Positions 57,549 through 64,000 of a DNA stretch of 64,000 nt are shown one piece after another. Numbering within the stretch: the stretch's first letter is position 1; each line of letters begins with the position of its first letter. Source of the stretch: JAHIYU01 sp964476155. Lineage in GTDB: Bacteria; Krumholzibacteriota; Krumholzibacteriia; LZORAL124-64-63. Made by a program: the position numbers and the translations under genes. The notes beneath the pieces are model-generated. The model did no database searches and was not told the origin of the DNA. It saw only the letters and a program-made list of their open reading frames with translations. The stretch lies in contig CAYYYS010000002.1 of NCBI GenBank assembly GCA_964476155.1, positions 1 through 64,000 on the forward strand, in the 5' to 3' direction.

Positions 57549-60500
57549 TTGGCCTTGCTGGGCCGGCCCGTTGGCCGACCCGACCCCTTGAGCGGCCTGC
57601 TCGGCCGTACCATCCCCCAAGAGGCCCTCACCGAGGGCGTCGCGAGGGTGGAGTCCGCCCTCGACCAGGCCGTCGCCCAACCCGACACTATTCCCGCCCT
57701 GACCGGATTGCACGGCGCCGCCGCATCCCTGCTGCTGGCGTCCTGGCATCAGGGTACCGGCCGGACCGCCCTGGTCGTGACGCCGGGTCGTGAATCGGCC
57801 CTGCGGTTGGCCGACGATCTGGAGAGTTGGCTCAGTCCTGATCGAGTGGTCTATCTGCCGCAGCAGGAAGTCCTGCCCTTCGACCGTAATTCCCCCGATC
57901 CTGAGCTGGTCGGCGTTTTCATGCAGGGACTGGTTCGCCTTGGCGAGGACAAGCCCGTCCTGGCGGTCACTTCCCTGAGTGGCTTCTGTAATCGTATCGT
58001 TACCCCCGACCGCCTGGCCGCCGCGTCGTTCACGCTCAGGGTGGGGGACCGCCTGGACCGCGATGCGCTCTGTGCCCGTCTGGGCGATCTGGGCTACACG
58101 GCAGTGGGTATGGTGTCGCGTACGGGGGAGTATGCCCTGCGTGGTAGCCTGATGGATTTGTACGCCCCCGGCGTTCACCCCTTGCGCATAGAGTTCTTCG
58201 ACGACGAGATCGTCTCGCTGCGTTCCTTCGACGCCGGCACGCAGCGTTCGGTCGAGAAGTTGACCGCGGGCCGGGTCTTGCCGGTCAGCCACCTGCTCCT
58301 TGACGATGACGTGGTGCTCGAAGCGCTCGCACGGGTCGAACAGGCGTATCTTGACGGCGAACTGGACGCGGACGAACGCGAGGATCTTGACGCGCGCATC
58401 GAGGAGCGTATCCACGCGGCCGGCCTGGAGGCTTTCGCCCCCCTGTTCAGCTCCATGTCACTGCTCGTGGATTATCTGCCGGCCGGCGCCAGCCTCTTCT
58501 GGTCCGATCCGGCCGGGCTTTCGGAACAGTTCGACGGTCTCGGCGAGGAAGTGGCCAACATGCGCGACACGCGCCTGCGCCATGACCCCTGGCTTCCGGA
58601 CCAGGCGGCCCTGGTGGCGACCGCCGACGAAATCGCGGCTCTGGACCGACCGCAGGCCCATCTGGCCGGCGCCTGGGTGGTTGACGATCCAGCCCACGAC
58701 TGGGCCGCCCGTTCCGCCCGCGTGATCCACACCTTCGAATCGCGACGTCCCGGCCTCGGTGGCGGCGAGATCAACAAGCTGATCAAGGCCCTGGCGTCGT
58801 ATGCGGCCGCCGGCTACGCGTCGGCCGTTCTCTGCGACAACCAGGGGCAGGCCGCGCGTCTGACCGATCTGCTGCTGGAATACGAGGGGGCGGCGCCCAC
58901 GGTCCTGCCCTCGGTCGGACACTTGAGTGAAGGCTTCGTGTGGCCCGAGATGGGGCTGGCCCTGGTCACCGACCACGAGTTGTTCGACAGATACCACCGG
59001 CCGTCGCGGGCCCGTTTCCGGGGCGCGGCCGTCGTGGTCGATTCGGGCAATCTCAAGCCGGGCGAGCACGTGGTGCACGTGGAATACGGCATCGGTCTGT
59101 ACCGGGGGCTGCGCCGGATCAAGGTGGAAAGCGACGAGCGCGAATGTCTGCTGCTGGAGTTCGCCGAGAACGACAAGGTCTACGTGCCGGTCGAGAAGAT
59201 CGATACCGTGGAGCGCTACAGCAGCGACAAGGATGCGGCGCCCCAGCTGAGCCGTCTCGGCACGGCTTCCTGGGCGCGCATCACCAAACGGGCGCGCAAG
59301 GCCATTCAGGCCATGGCCGCCGAACTGCTCAATCTCTACGCCGAACGCAAGAGCCGGCCCGGTCTGGCTTTTCCGCCTGACGGCGACCTGTTGCGTTCCC
59401 TCGAGGAATCGTTCATCTACACCGAAACCCCGGACCAGCTCACGTCCATCGCCGACGTGAAGAAGGACATGGAGGCGACCCGTCCCATGGACCGTCTGGT
59501 TTGTGGTGACGTGGGTTACGGCAAGACCGAGGTCGCCATGCGCGCGGCCTTCAAGGCGGTCGAGAGCGGGCGTCAGGTAGTGATCCTCTGTCCCACGACC
59601 TTGCTGGCCCTCCAGCATGGCGAGACCTTCGCCGAGCGCTTCCGCGACTTCCCGGCCCGGGTCGGGGTGCTGAGCCGTTTTCATTCCACCTCGGAGCAGC
59701 GCGAGATCACTCGCCGCGCGAAGGACGGCGAAGTGGACGTGCTGATCGGGACGCACCGTCTGCTGTCGCGCGACGTCCGCTTCGCCAAGCTGGGTCTGGT
59801 GATCGTGGACGAAGAGCACCGCTTCGGCGTGCGCCACAAGGAACGGCTCAAACAGCTGCGCAAGTCGGTGGATGTGCTCACCCTGAGCGCCACGCCCATC
59901 CCGCGCACCCTCTATCTGTCGTTGATGGGCGCGCGGGACATGTCGCTGATCACGACGCCGCCGCGTGACCGTCTGCCCATCCACACGGAGATCTGCGCCT
60001 ACAGCGAATCGATCCTGCGCGAATCGATCCTGCGCGAGTTGCACCGCGGCGGGCAGGTTTTCTTCGTGCACAATCGGGTGGAGACCATCCAGGGCATGGC
60101 GGCGACACTCCGCAAGCTCCTGCCGAAGGTGCGTATCTGTATCGCCCACGGGCAGATGGAGGAGAGGGCCCTCGAGAAGGTCATGGGCGAGTTTCTGGAC
60201 CATCAGTACGACGTATTGGTAACCACGACGATCATCGAGTCGGGTCTGGACATGCCGCGGGTCAATACCATCATCATCGACCGCGCCGACCGCTTCGGCC
60301 TGGCGCAGCTCTACCAGATCCGTGGCCGGGTCGGTCGCTCGAGTCAACGTGCCTTCGCCTACCTGATGACACCGCCCGGAGAGACCATCACCCACGACGC
60401 CCGCCGTCGTCTCTCGGCCTTGACCGAGTTTCAGGCCCTGGGCTCCGGATACCATATCGCCATGCGGGACTTGGAGATACGCGGGGCCGGCAACATCCTG

Positions 60501-61097
60501 GGTCAGGAGCAGCACGGACATCTGATCGCCATCGGTTTCGATCTCTACTGTCGCCTGCTCGACGAGGCCGTCGCCGAGCTCAAGGGCGGCGACGGCACCG
60601 CCACCACCGACGTGAAGGTTGATCTCAAGCTACCCGCCTTTATTCCCGACGCTTACGTACCCGAGCCCGAGCAGAAGATGGACCTCTACCGTCGCCTGGC
60701 CCGCCTGAACGACGAAACGGTGGTCAACCTGCTGGGCGAGGAAGTCCGCGACCGGTACGGCCCGCTGCCCGCCCAGGTCGCCAATCTGCTCGATCTGACA
60801 CGTGTCCGTATCCTGGCCGGTCGTAACGGAATCGAGGAAATTCGGGCCACGCGCGCCGGGCTGAGTTTCTTTTTTTCTGGCGGACAGGAACCGTCACCGG
60901 TTATTATTCACGGTTTAATGGGAACCGGCCCTGGCGGTATGACGTTCACGGCCGTCGATCAACTTGTCTTGAAAGTGCCTGTGGCGCGCCCTGAAGCCGC
61001 GGCCGCGGCATTTACCGTTCTTGACCTGATCGACCGGCTGCGCGCCGAGGAAGCCGAAAGTTCGAAACGACCGACTGTCGAAAAACCAAGCCCCTGA
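57549..61097 (+). CDS. mfd: Transcription-repair coupling factor
   Basis: 1182 residues from a TTG. The N-terminal UvrB-like part is present (TGLHGAAASLLLASWHQGTG, LPQQEVLPFDRNSPDPEL). Then comes the CarD/RID-like RNA-polymerase-binding domain (LKPGEHVVHVEYGIGLYRGL), and the RecG-like helicase: motif I VCGDVGYGKTEVAMRA, motif II VIVDEEHRFGV, motif III LSATPIPRTLYLSL, motif VI QIRGRVGRSSQRAFAYL. The TRCF C-terminal domain (DLKLPAFIPDAYVPE, MDLYRRLARL) is complete. It removes RNA polymerase stalled at lesions and recruits UvrA. The gene begins 17 bases after nifS and is followed at once by the PPIase genes. Confidence 0.95.
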   Translation: MALLGRPVGRPDPLSGLLGRTIPQEALTEGVARVESALDQAVAQPDTIPALTGLHGAAASLLLASWHQGTGRTALVVTPGRESALRLADDLESWLSPDRVVYLPQQEVLPFDRNSPDPELVGVFMQGLVRLGEDKPVLAVTSLSGFCNRIVTPDRLAAASFTLRVGDRLDRDALCARLGDLGYTAVGMVSRTGEYALRGSLMDLYAPGVHPLRIEFFDDEIVSLRSFDAGTQRSVEKLTAGRVLPVSHLLLDDDVVLEALARVEQAYLDGELDADEREDLDARIEERIHAAGLEAFAPLFSSMSLLVDYLPAGASLFWSDPAGLSEQFDGLGEEVANMRDTRLRHDPWLPDQAALVATADEIAALDRPQAHLAGAWVVDDPAHDWAARSARVIHTFESRRPGLGGGEINKLIKALASYAAAGYASAVLCDNQGQAARLTDLLLEYEGAAPTVLPSVGHLSEGFVWPEMGLALVTDHELFDRYHRPSRARFRGAAVVVDSGNLKPGEHVVHVEYGIGLYRGLRRIKVESDERECLLLEFAENDKVYVPVEKIDTVERYSSDKDAAPQLSRLGTASWARITKRARKAIQAMAAELLNLYAERKSRPGLAFPPDGDLLRSLEESFIYTETPDQLTSIADVKKDMEATRPMDRLVCGDVGYGKTEVAMRAAFKAVESGRQVVILCPTTLLALQHGETFAERFRDFPARVGVLSRFHSTSEQREITRRAKDGEVDVLIGTHRLLSRDVRFAKLGLVIVDEEHRFGVRHKERLKQLRKSVDVLTLSATPIPRTLYLSLMGARDMSLITTPPRDRLPIHTEICAYSESILRESILRELHRGGQVFFVHNRVETIQGMAATLRKLLPKVRICIAHGQMEERALEKVMGEFLDHQYDVLVTTTIIESGLDMPRVNTIIIDRADRFGLAQLYQIRGRVGRSSQRAFAYLMTPPGETITHDARRRLSALTEFQALGSGYHIAMRDLEIRGAGNILGQEQHGHLIAIGFDLYCRLLDEAVAELKGGDGTATTDVKVDLKLPAFIPDAYVPEPEQKMDLYRRLARLNDETVVNLLGEEVRDRYGPLPAQVANLLDLTRVRILAGRNGIEEIRATRAGLSFFFSGGQEPSPVIIHGLMGTGPGGMTFTAVDQLVLKVPVARPEAAAAAFTVLDLIDRLRAEEAESSKRPTVEKPSP

Positions 61098-61115
61098 CCT
61101 TACGAGGAGTCGATC

Positions 61116-62918
61116 ATGTCTCAGTTTGCGTTAATGCGCACCATCCGTAACGCCGGAACGACGCGGCTGTGTCTGGCCGCTGCGACCGCCATTATCTTTT
61201 GTCTTCCCCTGCTCTCCGGCTGCGGTGAAGACAGCGGCATCCTGGCCACGGTGGGTGATCGCGAGATAACCGCCGACTACTACCAGGAACGACTGGTCCG
61301 TCTGACGCAGCTGGATCTGCCCATGGACGATCACCTCGTCACGCTGGACACGAACTCCCTGGAAAGCAAACTGGCGTTCCTGAACGTGATCGTGAACAAG
61401 GAGCTGATGGTCCTGAAGGCTTTCGACCTCGGGTACGACCAGCAGGAAGAGTACATCAACGGCAAGCGCATTCTCACCCAGATCATGGCCCGTGACCTGA
61501 TGCATGCGGATCTGATCAACTATCCCGAGGCTGATGTCACCGATGCGGATATCGAGGACTACTACGCCAATCGCCAGGTGAAGCGTCACTTCCAGTTCAT
61601 CATCTGCAACTTCAAGGACGACGCCATAGAGGCTCGCCAGAAGATCATGGACGGCGAACTCTGGGAGGACGTGGCCCAGGAGTACAACGACGGATCCGCG
61701 GGACCCCGCAACGACTACACCATGGACCTGCAGTACGGCATGGCCGACGACGCCTTCGAGAACGCCCTCTTCTCACTTGAGATCGGGCAGCTTAGCGAGC
61801 CCGTCGATACGGTGTACGGCTACTGGATCGTCCGTTTCAACCACCTCGAAGAGGTTCGCGAGCGTGACCTGGACGACACCTACCGCGAACAGATTCGCCG
61901 CGTGATCACCCAACGACGCTCGCGACTCCAAGAGGATGCGTTCATCGCGGCCTCGAAGGAAAAGCACGAATTCTTCATGGACGAAGGCGCCCTGTGGCTC
62001 CTCTTCCAGGGTCTGCCCCAGGAAGAAGGCTATCTGGATCCCGAGACCAACGAGCCCATCCCCAAGGACCAGTTGGCGGCCCTGGACATTCCCGCCGAGG
62101 AGTCGGATCGGGTTCTCTTTTCCGTGTTATTCGATCTCAATGGGGAAGCGGATGTCTGGACCCTGGGCCGCTACAAGGCCAAGTACGCCGAGATGAGCGC
62201 TTTCCAGCGGCCCAAGCGCAACAAGATGCTCGGTGGCGTGCGTCGGCAGATCATCACCGACATGGTGATCAAGGGCCTGCTCATGGTCGAATCGGATGAG
62301 CGCGGCTATCGCGAAGATCCCCGGGTTCTCGAGGACGTCCGTGCGAGGCTCGAAGAGATGATGATTGAGCGCTTCCATGATGATGTCATCCAGTACGAGG
62401 AGCACGTCGCGGCGGCGGCCATCGCCGAATTCTGGGCCGAGCACTCGGGCGAGTTCATGACGCCCGAGCATCGTGAGGGACGTGTGGTGGTTTGTGCGGA
62501 CGAGGCTGCGGTAGAGTCGGCACGCGAAGCCATCGTGGCCGGCGACGATTGGGACGACATCTACAACCGGTTCGCAGCCGTGAAGGACCCCGTGAGCAAG
62601 GGCGCGCTCTCGGTCGCTCGCAACGAGATGAAACCCGAGCGCGACGCCATCTTCTCGGTCGAGAGCGTCGGCGACGTGACGCCCCCGTTCAGAACCCAGC
62701 AAGGCTGGGCCGTGATGCGTCTGGACAAAATCGTGCCGCCCGCCCAGCGCGAGATGAATGAAGCCTCGAGAGAGGTCTCCAATCGCATCAAGCGCATACG
62801 CAAGGATCAAGCCCTCAAGGACAAGCTGGCGCAGTGGAGCGATGAATTCACCGTGGTCATCAACGAGGACGCCCTGGCGGCGATGCCCTCATGGGACGAT
62901 CTGCAGTCCGCACAGTGA
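61116..62918 (+). CDS. Parvulin-type peptidyl-prolyl isomerase lipoprotein (PrsA/SurA-like)
   Basis: 600 residues. The signal with lipobox is LAAATAIIFCLPLLSGC. A SurA-N-like helical part (LATVGDREITADYYQERL, LNVIVNKELMVLKAFDLGYD) comes first. Two PpiC-like parts follow: the first about 160-240 (RHFQFIICNFKDDAIEARQK, FENALFSLEIGQLSEPVDTV, YGYWIVRFNHL), the second near the C-terminus (EHREGRVVVCADEAAVESAR, ISEVES-like segment, QQGWAVMRLDKI). It should assist folding of exported proteins at the periplasmic side. It is the first of two such genes after mfd. Confidence 0.85.
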   Translation: MSQFALMRTIRNAGTTRLCLAAATAIIFCLPLLSGCGEDSGILATVGDREITADYYQERLVRLTQLDLPMDDHLVTLDTNSLESKLAFLNVIVNKELMVLKAFDLGYDQQEEYINGKRILTQIMARDLMHADLINYPEADVTDADIEDYYANRQVKRHFQFIICNFKDDAIEARQKIMDGELWEDVAQEYNDGSAGPRNDYTMDLQYGMADDAFENALFSLEIGQLSEPVDTVYGYWIVRFNHLEEVRERDLDDTYREQIRRVITQRRSRLQEDAFIAASKEKHEFFMDEGALWLLFQGLPQEEGYLDPETNEPIPKDQLAALDIPAEESDRVLFSVLFDLNGEADVWTLGRYKAKYAEMSAFQRPKRNKMLGGVRRQIITDMVIKGLLMVESDERGYREDPRVLEDVRARLEEMMIERFHDDVIQYEEHVAAAAIAEFWAEHSGEFMTPEHREGRVVVCADEAAVESAREAIVAGDDWDDIYNRFAAVKDPVSKGALSVARNEMKPERDAIFSVESVGDVTPPFRTQQGWAVMRLDKIVPPAQREMNEASREVSNRIKRIRKDQALKDKLAQWSDEFTVVINEDALAAMPSWDDLQSAQ

Positions 62919-63018
62919 GCCAAGCTCGAACCATGGAGTCCAGCCCGCGATGATAGGGCCAGTGCAGGGCGCCGGGAGGTCGATGGACCCCCGGCGCCCG
63001 CGTGAAAGGAACGTGAGT

Positions 63019-64000
63019 ATGCAGTCAACGCCGTTGTCGAGGCGTATCGATGGTGTCGTAAAGGTGGCCGCCGCCGTGCTGATCCTCTGCGCCGTCGCGG
63101 GGACCGCGGTCGCCCAGGAGCCCAGCTCGCCCGAACTCGTGGACCGCATCCTGGTCATCGTCGACGAGGAAGCGATCCTGCTCAGCGAGGTGGAACGCGA
63201 AGTGGCCCTGTACCGGCTCGAGGCCGGCAACGCCGGTGTCGAGATCGACGACGACGAGGCCGTAATCCGCACCGAGGTTCTCGATCGCCTGATCGAGAGC
63301 AAGCTGATTATCGCGGCGGCCAAGCAGGAGGAAATCGAGGTTTCCGACGAAGCCATCGCCCGGGACGTGCAATCGAACATCGACCAGCTCGTGCGTTACT
63401 ACGGGGCCCAGGCGACCCTGGAGACGGAGCTGCGGCGCAACGGCATGACGCTCGACGACTATCGCAAGCGCTCCTTCTCCCAGCTGCGCGACCAGCACTA
63501 TATGCGGGCCGTAGTCGGTCGATTCGTCCGGCCACGGATCGAGGTGCGCGAGGACGAGGTGGACGCCTGGTACGCGGCCCATATCGACGAGGTCCCGGCG
63601 ACGCCCGACAGCCTGACCCTGGCGGACATCCTTATCCCGGTGCAACCCGCGGACGACGTGCAGCAGGCTCTGCAGATCAAGTTGGGCTCGGCCCTGCAGG
63701 CTCTGGGCGAGGGCGGGTCCTTTGCCGACGTGGCGCGGGATTATTCCGAAGGCCCAGGTGCCTCACGCGGCGGCCGACTCGGCCGCTTCCGTCCGGGAGA
63801 CCTGAAGAGCGGCGTACTCGAAGAGGTCATCTTCTCCCTGGAAGCGGGAGGGACCAGCCAGCCCGTCGTGACCGAACAGGGACTGCACATCATCCATCTG
63901 GACTCCGTGTCGGAGGACGGCCGCGAAGTGAGCCAGATCTTCTTCCCGCTGGTCATTACCGAAGACGATGTAGCGCGCGCCGGCGTCCAGGCCGCCACCG
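63019..64000 (+). CDS. SurA-like periplasmic peptidyl-prolyl isomerase (3' end outside window)
   Basis: 327 codons are visible from the ATG at 63019, eight bases after AAGGA. Signal peptide about 1-33 (AAAVLILCAVAGTAVAQ). The SurA N-terminal domain starts with VDRILVIVDEEAILLSEVER and continues with the helical LIESKLIIAAAKQEEIEVSD and LDDYRKRSFSQLRDQHYMRA. A PpiC domain starts near 200 (LTLADILIPVQP, DVARDYSEGPGASRGGRLGR, GVLEEVIFSLEAGGTSQPVV). A second may follow beyond the window. It is a chaperone for outer-membrane proteins and probably co-transcribed with the lipoprotein isomerase upstream. Confidence 0.9.
   Translation, partial: MQSTPLSRRIDGVVKVAAAVLILCAVAGTAVAQEPSSPELVDRILVIVDEEAILLSEVEREVALYRLEAGNAGVEIDDDEAVIRTEVLDRLIESKLIIAAAKQEEIEVSDEAIARDVQSNIDQLVRYYGAQATLETELRRNGMTLDDYRKRSFSQLRDQHYMRAVVGRFVRPRIEVREDEVDAWYAAHIDEVPATPDSLTLADILIPVQPADDVQQALQIKLGSALQALGEGGSFADVARDYSEGPGASRGGRLGRFRPGDLKSGVLEEVIFSLEAGGTSQPVVTEQGLHIIHLDSVSEDGREVSQIFFPLVITEDDVARAGVQAAT

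Overview
The window is high-GC DNA from a Gram-negative-type bacterium (lipoproteins, an outer-membrane beta-barrel, RND pumps, SurA-like chaperones). Several secreted proteins end in a FlgD-like Ig fold carrying the NPFNP motif. That tail, together with a second recurring C-terminal tail (T-W/F-G-x-h-K-x-h-Y-x-R), suggests an uncultured FCB-group lineage of the Krumholzibacteriota/Eisenbacteria/Latescibacteria kind. This is an inference from style, not a marker-gene assignment. No tRNA, rRNA or CRISPR array was seen.

Layout. 1-3060: a decayed accessory area in which secreted FlgD-tail genes alternate with remnants of an IS91-type transposase and with orphan tail fragments. 3069-4165: a tandem duplication of an RRM RNA-binding-protein gene; each copy has its own promoter, folded leader and terminator, and the leader stems covary between copies. 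4197-13470: a small HTH gene, then a tight four-gene operon (HcnC-like amino-acid oxidase, HcnA/HcnB-like fusion, NuoG/FlpD-like iron-sulfur protein, NuoE-NuoF fusion) divergent from an ornithine cyclodeaminase/ketimine reductase gene. I read this as a candidate amino-acid (possibly proline-type) dehydrogenase wired to a HydABC/Bfu-like flavin module. 13546-24954: a secreted subtilase and its FlgD-tail partner, an unknown secreted protein, acylphosphatase, HAD phosphatase, a DsbD-alpha/metallo-beta-lactamase pair, three small exported proteins (two with the WG tail, one with the tail behind an in-frame amber codon), a DUF4143-type ATPase and a P-loop kinase-like protein. 25012-35391: two RND permeases, one lipoprotein adaptor and two six-bladed beta-propeller proteins. 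35506-41809: a zinc-ribbon protein, a large secreted TPR protein, ackA-pta, an Rrf2 regulator and NAD synthetase. 42109-51144: a propeller lipoprotein and a beta-barrel, a free-standing FlgD-Ig protein, adenosine deaminase overlapping a PPi-type phosphofructokinase, two back-to-back long palindromes, a GT-C membrane glycosyltransferase and a SpoIIE-type phosphatase. 51332-64000: MoxR/DUF58/BatA, nifU-nifS, mfd, and two peptidyl-prolyl isomerases, the second cut by the window end.

The genes point to a heterotrophic energy metabolism with acetate/ATP exchange (Pta-AckA), PPi-linked glycolysis and amino-acid oxidation coupled to NAD and probably ferredoxin, plus a rich exported proteome. The three signals most worth following are the amino-acid-oxidase/NuoEF/FlpD operon, the duplicated covarying leader before the RRM genes, and the two unusual sequence habits: the WG tail, and the palindromes whose arms run into the coding ends of neighbouring genes.
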